From Lutraria lutraria (taxonomy: Eukaryota > Mollusca > Bivalvia > Venerida > Mactridae): DNA of 64,000 bases. The notes beneath the pieces were generated by a model. It saw only the letters and a program-made list of their open reading frames with translations. It made no database searches and had not been told where the DNA came from. Both the position numbers and the translations under genes were made by a program. The stretch is from the NCBI GenBank assembly GCA_964023205.1, contig OZ026833.1, positions 40,021,137 through 40,085,136 of the forward strand, in the 5' to 3' direction. Below, in pieces: positions 1-11,181 of the stretch. Positions within the stretch are counted from its first letter, which is position 1, and each line of letters starts with the position of its first letter.

Positions 1-1988
1 CCATTCAACGTAGTTTAGGTGTTATTTGGGACTTGGACAGTGATTGTTTCACTTTCAAAGTGGAGTCCTCTTCTCGCCCTCTTACTAGGCGTGGTATTTT
101 GTCTACCGTCAATAGTCTGTATGACCCTTTAGGGATTGTTGCACCTGTTACCATAGTAGGAAAGTTAATATTGAGAGATATTATGTCTGTAGACAAGGGT
201 TGGGATGAACAAGTTTCCCCTTGTATTGAGTCTAAGTTTCTGTCTTGGAGAAATTCTTTGCAGATTCTCAGTGAAATTCAGATGTGTAGACGGTATTTTG
301 ATAAGTCAGTGAGTGATTTATTAAGACTTGAGATACATATTTTTTCAGATGCTTCTGAACTGGCTATCTCATCTGTGGCATATATAGTTGGAATCTCGGT
401 CCAATCTAAACAAGTCAGTTTTCTGTTGGGAAAATCAAAGGTTGCACCTGTTAGTGGTCACACTATTCCGCGCTTGGAATTGTGTGCAGCTGTTCTTGCA
501 GTTGAGATTTCTGATACTGTTTTGAAAAATATTGACATTCCTATAGACATGGTTAAATACTACACAGACAGCCGTGTAGTACTTGGTTACATTAACAATC
601 ACTCTAGACGCTTTCACACATATGTAAGCAATAGAGTTCATAGAATTAGACAGTCTAGCAATCCTAATTCTTGGAATTACATTTGTTCTTCTGATAACCC
701 AGCAGACATTGGTAGTAGGGGTTCAGACCCACACCAACTGCAAAAAAGTATGTGGTTAACTGGCCCTTCTAGGCTTTTCGAAACTTCATCTAACATTCCA
801 GAGTTCTTTCCCTTGCTTGATCCAGATGATGACTCCGGGATTAGACCAGAAGTAAATGTTTTAAAAACCAATATGTCTGCTAAGTCAGCTTCTCAGTCAT
901 GGTCTTGTAAAATTTCTCGGTTTTCTGTGTGGAAAAAGCTTGTTCTAGCAATCTCTGTGTTACATCAAGTAGCTCGGTATTTCAGAAAGAAACTTCAATG
1001 TGGTTTGAAACCTGATAACTGTGAGCAAATTCTAGCCATTCAGTCTAAAATTCAAGCTGAAAACTTTGTATTGCAGCGGGTACAAGCTGAGGTATACAAT
1101 GAAGAGCTTGATAGTTTTAAGAATCTCAAACCTATATTTAAGCATAGTTCTCTTTATGCTCTAGACCCCTTTTTGGACGATGATGGTTTGATTAAGGTAG
1201 GAGAACGGCTGGAAAGAAGTAGTTTATCTCATAGGGAGAAACATCCTATTATTCTTCCAGGCAAACATCATGTTTCTAAGCTGTTGGCCTTTCACTGTCA
1301 TGAACTGGTTCAACACCAGGGTAGACTTTTCACTGAGGGTTCAATTCGTTCAGCAGGTTATTGGATTACTGGTGGCAAACGATTAGTCTCAAGCCTCATA
1401 TATAGTTGTGTCATGTGCAAAAAACGAAGGGGTCATTTCGAACAGCAAAAAATGTCTGATCTTCCTTCAGATAGAGTTGATAGGGTTCCCCCATTTTCTC
1501 ATGTAGGTGTTGACGTATTTGGACCATGGGAGGTAGTTGCTAGAAAAACCCGAGGTGGTTATGCATGTGCTAAACGCTGGGCAGTTATGTTTACGTGTCT
1601 AACTATCAGAGCGGTCCATATAGAAGTAGTCGATGAGATGTCTTCATCTGCATTCATAAATGCCCTTCGCAGGTTCATAGCTGTTCGTGGTAGTGTGAAA
1701 ATATTTCGATCTGATCGTGGGACCAATTTTGTGGGTTCTACAGACTCTTTGAGAATTGATACAGTTAATGTAGAGGACGCGAAGACCAAATCGTTTCTGT
1801 ATGATTCGGGCAGTGTTTGGATTTTTAATCCTCCTCATAGTTCCCACTTTGGCGGTACCTGGGAGAGAATGATTGGTGTAACTCGCAGAATTTTAGAATC
1901 CATGCTGGGTAATGTAAAAAACCTCACCCACGATGTCCTTGTCACAACTATGGCTGAAGTGTCAGCTATTATTAACGCCGTCCGATAG
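1..1988 (+). CDS. BEL/Pao pol polyprotein, partial (RT end, RNase H, integrase), frameshifted
   Basis: The frame is open from the first bases (from base 3), so the start lies outside the window. The first 50 residues carry the BEL RT end (SLYDPLGIVAPV). Next is RNase H, with FSDASE, PRLELCAAVLA and YYTDSRVVLGY supplying the acidic residues and NPADIGSRG closing the domain. The integrase has an HHCC zinc site (HCHELVQHQG...CVMC) and a DDE core: D in GVDVFGPW near residue 491, D in RSDRGTNFVG near 560, E in GGTWERMIG near 607. The frame ends at TAG 1986-1988, right after AIINA; a one-base shift near 1977-1981 would continue into the next ORF, so the stop is a lesion and not the natural end. The protein would reverse-transcribe and integrate the element. 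A second, more decayed BEL copy lies at 18145-19440. Confidence 0.9.
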   Translation, partial: IQRSLGVIWDLDSDCFTFKVESSSRPLTRRGILSTVNSLYDPLGIVAPVTIVGKLILRDIMSVDKGWDEQVSPCIESKFLSWRNSLQILSEIQMCRRYFDKSVSDLLRLEIHIFSDASELAISSVAYIVGISVQSKQVSFLLGKSKVAPVSGHTIPRLELCAAVLAVEISDTVLKNIDIPIDMVKYYTDSRVVLGYINNHSRRFHTYVSNRVHRIRQSSNPNSWNYICSSDNPADIGSRGSDPHQLQKSMWLTGPSRLFETSSNIPEFFPLLDPDDDSGIRPEVNVLKTNMSAKSASQSWSCKISRFSVWKKLVLAISVLHQVARYFRKKLQCGLKPDNCEQILAIQSKIQAENFVLQRVQAEVYNEELDSFKNLKPIFKHSSLYALDPFLDDDGLIKVGERLERSSLSHREKHPIILPGKHHVSKLLAFHCHELVQHQGRLFTEGSIRSAGYWITGGKRLVSSLIYSCVMCKKRRGHFEQQKMSDLPSDRVDRVPPFSHVGVDVFGPWEVVARKTRGGYACAKRWAVMFTCLTIRAVHIEVVDEMSSSAFINALRRFIAVRGSVKIFRSDRGTNFVGSTDSLRIDTVNVEDAKTKSFLYDSGSVWIFNPPHSSHFGGTWERMIGVTRRILESMLGNVKNLTHDVLVTTMAEVSAIINAVR

Positions 1989-2422
1989 TTCCTGTCTCTT
2001 GTGACATTGAAAACCCAGATGTACTTAGCCCATCTTCTTTGTTAAATCAAAAGACTATAGACATTCAACCTATTGGGGACATGGATGTCAAATTGTTGTA
2101 TAAGGATCAATGGAAACGAGTTCGTTACCTAGCTGATCAATTTTGGGCTAGGTGGAAGCGTGATTACTTACAGACCCTTCAGCAGAGAAGGAAATGGAAT
2201 AGTGATCATAACCCGGTTGAAGTTGGTGATATTGTACTGTTGAAAGAAAAAGATGTCCATCGTAATTATTGGCCATTAGGACTTATCTGTAGAGTTTTTC
2301 CAAGTATTGATGGTCGTGTAAGAAAAGCGGAAGTTTCTGTTTTCAGAGATGAGAAACGTGTCTTGTATACTAGACCAATTGTTGATATGGTGCTTTTAGT
2401 GAAAGGTAATACCGAATATTAA
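1982..2422 (+). CDS. C-terminal end of BEL/Pao pol (DUF5641-type domain), after frameshift
   Basis: This is the continuation of the upstream pol in another frame. It opens with the PIVPVS motif usual just downstream of the BEL integrase core, then shows KDQWKRVRYLADQFWARW and GDIVLLKEKDVHRNYWPLG, typical of the DUF5641 domain that ends BEL polyproteins. It overlaps the previous frame by a few bases and has no start of its own, so it is a displaced piece of one gene. The natural stop TAA is at 2420-2422. Confidence 0.85.
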   Translation, partial: PIVPVSCDIENPDVLSPSSLLNQKTIDIQPIGDMDVKLLYKDQWKRVRYLADQFWARWKRDYLQTLQQRRKWNSDHNPVEVGDIVLLKEKDVHRNYWPLGLICRVFPSIDGRVRKAEVSVFRDEKRVLYTRPIVDMVLLVKGNTEY

Positions 2423-2847
2423 GAGATAAGGTTTTGATGAAACTTGTAACATGAAGTTGTCTATGTAGGTTAAGTTTGAGTTAGGGAAACCTAATTACCT
2501 ATGTATGTTTAGTTTTTGTTTACCAGATTATTGACTCCTAATAGGTTTATGTTTATTTGTGTATATGATTGATTCTGTATTAGTCTATATTGTTAGAAAA
2601 CAATAGTCTATGTATGTTCTTAGGGTAAGGTACATATAGTACTGCATCAATGTTTGAGGTTGAAGCTATTTCATGTTTTGTATGATGGTGTTATATTCAT
2701 TTCATAAAACGTAAGTCATTACGTATAGGCATGGAAATTAGCATGTTTGTTGACTCGTACATAAATTTTGATTTACTTCATTTGATGGTAACAGGGAAAT
2801 TTTTGTCATAAGTTCGAAATATGTGATATATTATATCAGACGGGGAG

Positions 2848-3366
2848 TGTGGTGAACTCAACGTTCATTTAATAAGGGAGGTAACTCATGTTTAGACGAT
2901 GACGATATGTCGTTACGTTATTCGCACTTGCTAAGTCAAACATGCTCGATTGAGACGCCATTTCTATTTGTGGACATTCGGCCGCCTTTTCTAAGTGTTT
3001 TGGTGTTTGGACAAGCACCGTAGTGTATGTATTTAATGTATTTTATTTCTTTGTATAACATTCTACCTATAGAATGCAGTGTTACATTCTGAGAGTCTCT
3101 TTGTTCAGTATTCGAAGTTGAGGGTGCTTGCCTTTTCGGATAGGTGAATTTTCGGATAATAATTAAATTGTTCTATTCTGTTTGTTATGTCTTTTTATTG
3201 CAAGATTGATGTATTTTCCTGTTTAATTAAGATAATATGTGTATAATGTTTCAGTTGTCTTTACCATGTTTTATTTCATAGGCTGTAATGAATGATGTGG
3301 GTCAATATTTGTACTGAGCATGTTTTTTCTTTATTTGCAGTCTTTACCATCATTATGTTCGCAACA
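2848..3366 (+). repeat. Probable 3' LTR of the BEL element
   Basis: A purine-rich stretch (GACGGGGAG) is followed at 2848 by TGTGGTGAAC, and the segment can be closed by GCAACA at 3366, giving TG...CA ends and about 519 bp. The 5' LTR is outside the window, so the boundaries are inferred from position and end motifs only. Bases 2423-2847 between pol and the LTR show no coding. Confidence 0.55.
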
Positions 3367-3440
3367 TTGAATAGTTAATAAATGTGGAACTGGTTATCTG
3401 TCTGTTGTATCTTGGTAACAGAACACAAACTTTTGTGTTT

Positions 3441-3765
3441 AGTATCGAGACTGATGTCACCGTGCGTCAAAAAGAGCCTGACATCGACTTCTCATGCTTC
3501 TGATGAGCTGTCGAATCTCAAATTGTGGTATATTCGAGTCCTTTCTTCCAGAAGTGCCTCTCTGAACTGCCTGGTGGTTGTTGGCTGGACAGGACGCTCA
3601 GATATCGCATTCTGCAGCATATCGCAGACGTGTTCGATGGGGTTTAGGTCGCGAGAACGAGCGGGCCAGTCCATTCGAGCAATAGGTTCCCTTTCAACGT
3701 ACTGATTCTATGAACACGGGCATTATCGTACATGAAAATGAACTCCGGGCCAAAAGCAGTAGTAT
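3441..3765 (-). pseudogene. Tc1/mariner transposase C-terminal fragment
   Basis: Reading leftward on the minus strand one meets the second catalytic motif region (MYDNARVHRI near 3750), then DWPARSRDLNPIEHV near 3660 with the third acidic residue, RPVQPTTTRQFREALLEE, and finally MRSRCQALFDAR near 3480. The motifs are in three frames with at least one stop, so the copy is dead. The N-terminal DNA-binding half is absent. The fragment lies just beyond the BEL LTR. A different part of a Tc1 transposase occurs at 23702-23917 on the plus strand. Confidence 0.85.
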
Positions 3766-3953
3766 ATGTTCGTAGGTGGAAGGTTAATGGAATCTGTTCG
3801 GTATTTAGGAAATTTAAAACCGACTGACTGTTGAGAAATGTTATTAACTTGTACCAAACGTGTAATAGTGATTATTATGCTTAGCTTGCACATTTGATAT
3901 TGTGTGAAAATGCTAGAATTCTGCTAAATTGGTACAGTAGCTAAATGAATGTA

Positions 3954-4020
3954 GGACAAAAGCTCTCTCGGACAAAAGCTCCCCCGTTCACTGATAGGGG
4001 CGGACAAAAGCTCCCCCATT
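3954..4020. repeat. Short phrase repeat GGACAAAAGCTC, three copies
   Basis: The phrase GGACAAAAGCTC(TC/CCCC) occurs three times in about 65 bp. It resembles the terminal phrase repeats of the miniature element at 8950-9505 in style but not in sequence. The rest of 3766-4110 shows nothing recognisable. Confidence 0.6.
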
Positions 4021-4109
4021 GATTTACTACCCCGGACAATCGCAATAGAAATCAAAGACAGTAGTAATTTAGTTATCTAAATCCACTAAAACTGAAACTT
4101 TTTAAAGCT

Positions 4110-4980
4110 TTTTATCAGTTCCATGTGTTTGCGGAGGTGGCATACGCAGGCAAATTCTCTGTCGCAAGTATCACACTTGAACTGTTTTCCTTACAAGTGC
4201 ACCAAAATGCATGTTTTTACGTCACCATGATGGTTACCTGTCAAAAGATTTGTAGGTTTAAAGTTGTGTTTTATTATCGTTGATAACGTAAATTTGTAGA
4301 GCATAATAGTTATTGATTATTAATAACTAATAAATGTTGTTAAAGTATTCTCGTATCATTATTTGATACTTTATGAAAAGACTTCATTAGTTAATGTATG
4401 TTTTACAGATACTGGTCTTATATAACTGATCTATCACAAGAAAAAAAATAGAAGATTAAAGTTGTTATGTTGGTTTCTTATTAACCTGCATTTTCTTGGC
4501 TGTGTTCGGTCTCTGAAACCATGGAGCGTTCGTGCACCACCGCTATATGTCTAGTCAACTGTCATGTCCGCCAGTCTGCGGCTCCACAGTAGTCGCATGT
4601 GTTCATCTTTCTAAAAGTGCACAAAAGCATCCTTTAATTCTTAAATTATCACTAGAAAATATATTTCATCAACACATTCCAGAATTTAGTTCATACAAAC
4701 AAATAATTATGAATGCTTGCATACATCCATTTAACGAAAAGTGAACAAAGTTTCGACGTTATTTCTTAGTTCAAAATGGTTGATAATAGTTCTTCGATAC
4801 AGCCCGTGACACGTGATAATTCCTTTTAAAGCCTTCTATTAGTGAGTAAATACTTCATAGGTGAAGCAATTAGTAATATTTGCATTTCAGAGCATTGCCT
4901 GTGACAAGCACTTTCTTAAACGATTGACTGCAAGTAAATTTCCCACAATGGATGCAAAACTTAAAAGAGTTACATGTATT
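4110..4980 (-). pseudogene. Decayed C2H2 zinc-finger exons
   Basis: Three separated stretches on the minus strand keep zinc-finger spacing. Near 4120-4180 KQFKCDTCDREFACVCHLRK gives C-x2-C, twelve residues and the first His, but the second His is lost. Near 4520-4610 CDYCG is followed after twelve positions by HIAVVH, with one stop inside. Near 4885-4975 CIHCGKF begins a third finger. The first two are each preceded by a related TGCACTT-containing stretch. The pieces lie 300-400 bp apart, as if on separate exons or in an expanded array. They probably belong to one dead zinc-finger gene; no intact frame exists. Confidence 0.45.
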
Positions 4981-5307
4981 TAACTAATTGGTCATGTGGT
5001 ATGCACCCCTTTTCGCTGCTGTCCACCCTTCTTATTCCTACGCTGCTGTCCATCAAATTACTCAGAAATTCGTTATGCTAGAAAATACGTTGCTATATGT
5101 ACAATAAGACTAATTTTAAGCATCTGGGGCCCGTTTTATCAACATGTCTTACGACAATCTTAGCCGATTTTTGTCGTAAGTCTGTCGTAAGACACTCAAG
5201 TTACGACAAAGGCGTTTTATCAACGTTTGTCTTAGCTGCGACGTCGTAAGTTCCCCTGTTTTTGTCGTAACTTTTAAGACAGGTCCGAGGCTGTCTTAAG
5301 TCGTAAA

Positions 5308-5510
5308 AATGGCCGCCATACACGTCCGTTCGTGAAGAGCACATCGCTAGTTTAGGGTACTACGAGGTACCGAGGACCTCCACGACGGTGAGATTTTATC
5401 CAGACATCGATTGTCTAGAGAAGATAGCTTGGATGTATGCAGCATCATTAGAAAACGAGCTGCCAGAGGAACTCACCGCTCATATTCGACCCCTGTACCT
5501 ACACAGGTGA
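5308..5510 (+). other. Possible first exon inside the 5-kb TIR element
   Basis: Just inside the left subterminal repeats an ATG in good context (ATGGCCGCC near 5310) is followed, after a one-base shift, by an open stretch reading EEHIASLGYYEVPRTSTT and then DIDCLEKIAWMYAASLE. It ends near a plausible donor (CACAG/GTGAAA at about 5510). GC content is higher than around it. I do not recognise the protein. It could be the decayed start of the element's own gene. From 5510 to 5830 I see nothing. Confidence 0.3.
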
Positions 5511-5835
5511 AAAAGTTTTGCATATGACAAATATATTGTGTATTAGATTATATAATAAAGTTATACAGCTCCCTTTAACGACTGAACCATTCCCGTTCAT
5601 GTACGGACTTGATAGGCTTTAGCTAAATAAAGGGGAGCTACTCCCATCTCACAAAAATTGCTATAGTAACCGTGACCTACATTGTCTGAATCAACTCTGC
5701 ATTCACGATAAGTTTATTTTAATTGTTTTGTATTGATTTAAGAGGAATTGTTAAATACTATACATAACTGCCTTTTATAAACTGGATTATCAAAGCAGAT
5801 AACCATTGATTAGCCTAATTCCAGACGGTAACTGA

Positions 5836-5990
5836 TCAACTCGTACCGTAGTCAATTCGTACCCAAATCAACACGTAATGAGTGACGTATCAAAATTTTG
5901 TCAACACGTACCTAATTTGCGGTCAACATGTACCTAAATTTGGTCTGTTCGTACCCTCGTCAACACGTACTTGGATTTGGTCAAGTCAAC
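5836..5990. repeat. Phrase repeat TCAACACGTACC, about seven degenerate copies
   Basis: Variants of (T)CAACACGTACC recur every 15-30 bases: CAACTCGTACC, CAATTCGTACCC, CAACACGTACCT, CAACATGTACCT and CTGTTCGTACCC. The layout matches the ends of the miniature element at 8950-9505, where the phrase is TCAAGTGGTACCC. This may be one end of a related element whose partner is lost. Confidence 0.55.
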
Positions 5991-6194
5991 GGAAATTAAG
6001 GCTTGCACAACTAATAAAATTCATAAATGGTCTAATTTGGAAATCAATTGAAAACATTTTCATACGTGTTATACCAAAAAACGTGTAAAAGAATGTACAC
6101 ATTTTGCTATCAACCTTTTTACCTACATAATTTTAAATTTATCTATATTTATGAATCAAATAATAATGGCACAGCCCGTAAAAGTAAAGTAATT

Positions 6195-6545
6195 AAAAAA
6201 AAAAAAAAAAAAAAACCATTTCAAATTGTTATCAAAATTACTATCCTTGTCAAACCCAGCTAGCAATCTACATGGGTCCCATGTGGGTGCTCATCTGAGG
6301 CGGATCCAGATAGGCAGGATGTAGGTAGCTCCCAACCATAGATCTATCAATAGTTGGGACTTCTAGGGAGGTGTGTGGCAGGAGATCCCTCCCTTCAATT
6401 CGCCTCTGTCTATATAGGTTCTATATGGGCAGCCTATATTGGACCCAGATAGAAAGTGCAACAGTGGCCTTTGTGGGCTTGTTCACATAGGTCCCATATT
6501 CCAATATGGGCATAACCCTCATAGGCTTGCCCAGAATCAGCCCAT
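6195..6545. repeat. Poly-A run followed by a GC-richer interspersed repeat
   Basis: A run of twenty A (6195-6214) is followed from about 6262 by a 280-bp patch with clearly higher GC than its surroundings. It is built on recurring CATGGGTCCCATGTGGG, CTATATGGG and GGTCCCATATT motifs. The motifs repeat in a word-like manner; I recall similar patches in other invertebrate genomes but cannot name the family. Confidence 0.4.
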
Positions 6546-6550
6546 ATAAG

Positions 6551-8536
6551 CATATTTAATACTTTGAAATACTTAAATGGCAAAGACTTCTTCAAAGATG
6601 AATAAATGCATTTCTAATAATAATGTAATTTCAGCACTGTTGGCTGATGACTATTCATAGCTAATGTTAAAATGTTTATCTCCTTTTCTGACAATAAAGG
6701 TAATCAAAGATAGAATTTGCATTAATGCATGACCTACTTTAATATGTGGGTTTAATTTAATGCTATGTTTTAACAACTTTAAACTATCATGTTGAACTGT
6801 ATTATTTCATTGTCATGCAATTCTTTCATTTCAGATGTCTTCACAAACTGGTGGATGTATAAATGACGACACATAAAAAAGGCCCAGTGAAACTTCAGTA
6901 ATATGCCAGATAGAACAATTTTTGCTTGTACATTGACATTGTCAATCCACCTGAAACAAATGACATAGTGATTCATAATGATATTTAAATGATGAGAGTA
7001 TGAACATGATTGGTGGAGAAAATACATGCCATGAGGCAATTCAGTATAGATTGCATATTGTTAGAATTTTATGCAAGGACATCCTTAAAAAAATTGCTGG
7101 GGGTTATGCTACCTGCTGACAAAAAATGGCATTACCAAATTTTTTACAATATATAAATAGCATTTTGACAGGTATTTGGGGTTCAACACAAAAACTGAAT
7201 TCAAAAAATCCTAACTACATACCAACTGAAAATTCTCTGCATAGGGTCACCTCCAAAAAAACTATTAAAGGATGGCCTAACTGAAGCTCTGTCAGAGTTT
7301 TAAATTGATATTTGAAATTTGTTTGTTTTATTTGGAGATAATGGAACAGGTAAGTATGTAAATGTTACTTATGAATGAAATATTACAGTTGTAAATAAAT
7401 GATTAACTGACTTCATTGTTATGTCTTGACATTAATATAATTTGAGTCCATGCAAATGGTTACACATGCATTTTGAATTTACTTGGATGAATCAATTACA
7501 ATATTAGCATTTAGCACTGCTTTACCAAAAATAAAATGTAGTGTAAGAATGTTGAAGTATTTTCACAAGTGAATTCAAAGTGCATTATTAATAACAAAAT
7601 TAATGTTGATTCAATTAATACATACATAAGTTCAATACAATGTGTGTGCATTTTTGTATGTACATGTGGATCTACAATGTGTATGCTAATAATTTAAAGT
7701 GATTAAATTGTTTAAAACTGCACAATAATTAACAAAACAGTGACAACACATTTCCACTTTCTACATTTTTAATTCATTCACTATCACTGAGAATACAATC
7801 TGTCATAATACTGAGTTAATCCTTTAAGCAACATTTTCAAACATACATTGAAGCAAATTCATTTGAAGAAATAAATTCAAATCAGTAACATGACATGCTC
7901 AACTATTATACTAATCATTGTGTTATTTTGTTCTTTAATATCTGGTAGAATTCAAGCTGCTGCATGCAAATCCAGACAATATTTTCTACCAGTAATTGTA
8001 CTTGTAATAGTGTTCCATATCTTGTCCATTTCTTTCAACTTCCTAGACTTATACAATAATTTTCCTTTACATTTTCTGTCCACTCACTTTGCTTACAGTA
8101 GTGCATTTCAACTTTCTAGCTTCTAATTCATGTTTGAAGTACATTGCCTGGCAGAATGGTAGATCTGCAAATGAACATAAGCATTCAAAATGTCAACAGA
8201 GTAATCAATGTTTTAAGTAAAAAAACATTCACATATTTAATAGTAATTTTCTATAATTAATGAGCATCAAACATTATGCATCACAGACTATATAAATTAA
8301 TATAATACATTCAATACAAATACTTTGACAGAAAGTTAGATGGGTAGTAGTATACAAAAACCTAATTGTCCACACTTGTCTCCACTGTCAAATTACAGAC
8401 ATCACTTTCTTTAACTAAATAACTGATATATGTTATTTTACACACAGACCTATGCACCAAAATGATGCATCATTATAACAAATGAGAACATGCAAATGAT
8501 ATACATTTTAAACTACTATGGCTTACACTACAACAT
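6551..8536. other. No gene seen; AT-rich
   Basis: About 2 kb inside the TIR element without recognisable coding or repeats. Short ORFs here (for instance 6779-7039 minus and 7890-8126 plus) have the composition expected of random AT-rich sequence. Confidence 0.5.
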
Positions 8537-8720
8537 ACAGTCAGTCAAACCTGTGAACAAAGGCCACCCTTGGGAAAGTCATGGTGGCATTTATTGACTG
8601 ACAGGCTTTATTTAGAGGTCATCTTGTTATGAATAACTAATGAAGGTTTTAAAACTAATGCCCATTACTTACAGGTTGGCATTTATTCGGAGGTGGCTGC
8701 TAACACAGGTTTCACAGTTT
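8537..8720. repeat. MITE of about 180 bp with AAACCTGTG ends
   Basis: The left end TCAAACCTGTGAACAAAGGCC faces CACAGGTTTCAC at the right end. In both orientations the end is followed by CCACC (CCACCCTTG, CCACCTCCG) and an internal GGCATTTATT motif appears twice. This is a small non-autonomous element nested in the 5-kb transposon; the superfamily is not determined. Confidence 0.6.
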
Positions 8721-8949
8721 TAACATATAAAACAAAATCAACTGTATTCAGTTACCTTCAGATCCCTCCATTTCTTGCTCACCTCATCAGTCAGATAGTT
8801 TTATTTAATTGTAACTGCCTGCATCAGTGGATCAGTGAACCCCTCACACAGGCTATTCTACATGAAAAACAAATATGAAGATACGTACAAAATGTATTCA
8901 AAGTACAATGTATAGGAATACCAAATATTTTTAATTCTTACGTATTACA

Positions 8950-9505
8950 GTCAACTGGTACCCAATGTCAAGTGGTACCCACTATTTGTTGGTCAAGTGG
9001 TACCCACTATGAAGTCAAGTGGTACCCACTATGCAAATTTTATATTTAATTGATAATTGGTTGAAATTAAAAAAGTAATTGCTAATTTAAAAAGTTTGTC
9101 GTATCATTTAACTATCACTCCTAATTGCTAATTTACCAAACAAACTGTTATCTATGTTTTATCGATTAAAGTTTTGTGGTTCATTGATTTAGTTGAATTT
9201 TAGTGGTGTATCAGGATATATTTATATAAAATTATGTTTTGGATTTATGATAAATATTATATTGTATATGTACTATAATATCATATTAGGTGAGTGGGTA
9301 ACTTACATTTTCAATGACAAAAACATAACTTTCGGACTCGTATTGAAAATATGTTATTTTCTATCAATCATCAATGTATGACCAGTGTTTTTTCTTAGTT
9401 AAAGTCCACATTCTAACACCACTAAGTGGGTACCATTTGACTTCATAGTGGGTACCACTTGACCAAAATATAGTGGGTACCACTTGACATTGGGTACCAG
9501 TTGAC
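8950..9505. repeat. 556-bp MITE with phrase-repeat TIRs (TCAAGTGGTACCC)
   Basis: The left arm begins GTCAACTGGTACCCAATG and continues with three copies of TCAAGTGGTACCCACTAT. The right arm (9417-9505) is its inverted complement and ends CATTGGGTACCAGTTGAC. Each arm is thus a TIR made of short direct repeats. Between them is AT-rich DNA with no coding. I find no clear target duplication. From 9506 to 10010 nothing else is visible. Confidence 0.8.
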
Positions 9506-11181
9506 CAGCTCCCATTCTTACGACACACCAAACAATTTCCAATCATTCAGTCATCAGTAATTATGTTTACAATTTCGTCAAAAACGCTTTTTAATTGTCA
9601 TTTAAAAATAAACGACGTGTATCTCTGCCAAAAACATTTACATTCATATAACTACATGATTAAACAGTATCAATACGTAAATAAAACACTGCCAAATATA
9701 ACATCGATTGTCAGACTACTATTTTATACGCTTAGTTACTTTCGGTTTCACTAGAACAACCGGGAATAAAAAAACACATCCTTACTTCTCCGCTCTCTTC
9801 TTCGTGACTCAATAGGGAAAACTTCACGATACCAAGTGGTACCGACATGTGAAATCTTCAACAAGTACACAACATTCATTCTTGTTCCGATTTGCCTTTC
9901 TTGGCTAAATCAGTAAAAGGCGATGTTTTGGTTTTGACAGAAGACGAAACTGACAGGTGCGCGGGAAAATAAACGGCGGAAATTGCGCAACATAATAGAC
10001 GGCGTCTCGGATTTTATTGTCGTAAGACAAAGTTTTGTCGTAGCTACGACGCTGTACTTACGACAGCGTTGATAAAACGGTCTTGCGACATCTTAAGTTT
10101 TTGTCGTAAGTTCCTGTCTTAAGATAAGACATGTCGTAGCTACGACATGTTGATAAAACGGGCCCCTGCATTACAACTTATCTGGGCGTAGGTGATAGGC
10201 AGGTGGGTTGAGAAATTGACATTCCCCGAAGTTGATGCTGTGCTACGAACAGATGTACAGTTTGATGAACGAAGTAATGAGGAGCATCATGTAGGTCGGT
10301 CACCATTTCTTGGTCTTCCTATAGGCATGGTTAGTCAATTCCCACTTGATTACATGTACCTTGTTTGTCTTGGTGTAACGAGAAGGCTTTTTTGGCTTTG
10401 GACAAAAGGGCCCCTTAACTGTATACAAGGCGCTGGATTTTATAAACAAGTTTCTTCTGAGATTGTCAGACTGGCCAAGTTCATGCCACATGAATTTCTA
10501 AGAAAAGGCAGACACTTGGCAGATTTGGACAGATGGAAAGCAACTGAATTTAGACAGTTTCTGTTGTACTTGGGGCCTGTTATATTGAGAAGTAGTTTGC
10601 CATTACATTATTACAAACATTTCATGCTGTTTTCTGTAGCTATATACTGTCTGTCGAGCCCTTTGTTTTTTCATGTCTACTGTGACTATGCAAAACAGCT
10701 TTTAATTTTATTTGTCAGTCAAATAGGGGAATTATATGGTGAAATCCAATACATCGTCGCCTGATTCTTATTTTTTTCAAAAATGAGATTTTTATATCAC
10801 TGTGTTCGTCTCGCCTTCCTCTACATGTTCGTGACAAGAAAATATGAATTATGACGTCATTGACGAAGTTCCCGCCTAACGTTTTGCTCCATCTCCTCTG
10901 TTTTGACACAACTTTAACACTTATATTGCTCTATCTCCGGGACTTGGTGCACTTCAGAGGTTAATAACGTTTTGACCAATCATAATCTAATAATACATCA
11001 CGTGATGGATACATGCCTGTTTAAAGAAATGCTCTATATCCAGTTTGTTTAATCCATGATTGCTCTATATCCTTATGTGCCAATAGAATGTTTGATTTTA
11101 AACACGTGATCTTTACAAAAACATGGCGGATTGAAAGTTTGCAGCATATTTATAAAAGTTCTTATCGCAATTTTCTGAAAT

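Larger units (their letters stand above)
1..3366 (+). mobile_element. BEL/Pao LTR retrotransposon, 3' part
   Basis: The left edge cuts into the reverse transcriptase. What remains in order is the RT end and peptidase-A17-type region, RNase H, zinc-binding and catalytic integrase, a DUF5641-type tail, about 425 bp without coding and a likely 3' LTR. The order and motifs are those of BEL/Pao elements. One frameshift in pol makes this copy defective as it stands. Confidence 0.9.
5127..10165. mobile_element. 5.0-kb TIR DNA transposon, PIF/Harbinger-like, apparently non-autonomous
   Basis: The ends are perfect inverted repeats: GGGCCCGTTTTATCAACATG at 5127 and its complement ending at 10165. Both are flanked by CTG (5124-5126 and 10166-10168), a 3-bp duplication of the CWG type reported for PIF/Harbinger elements. 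Subterminal regions on both sides (about 5140-5300 and 10015-10140) are full of inverted TTGTCGTAAG / CTTACGACAA motifs, as transposase-binding arrays would be. No transposase is recognisable inside; the interior holds a short possible exon, nested miniature elements and long AT-rich stretches. The superfamily is inferred from the duplication and end type only. Confidence 0.7.

Noticed and set aside
3382..3705. Plus-strand ORF of 107 codons
   Set aside because: Shadow of the minus-strand Tc1 transposase fragment.
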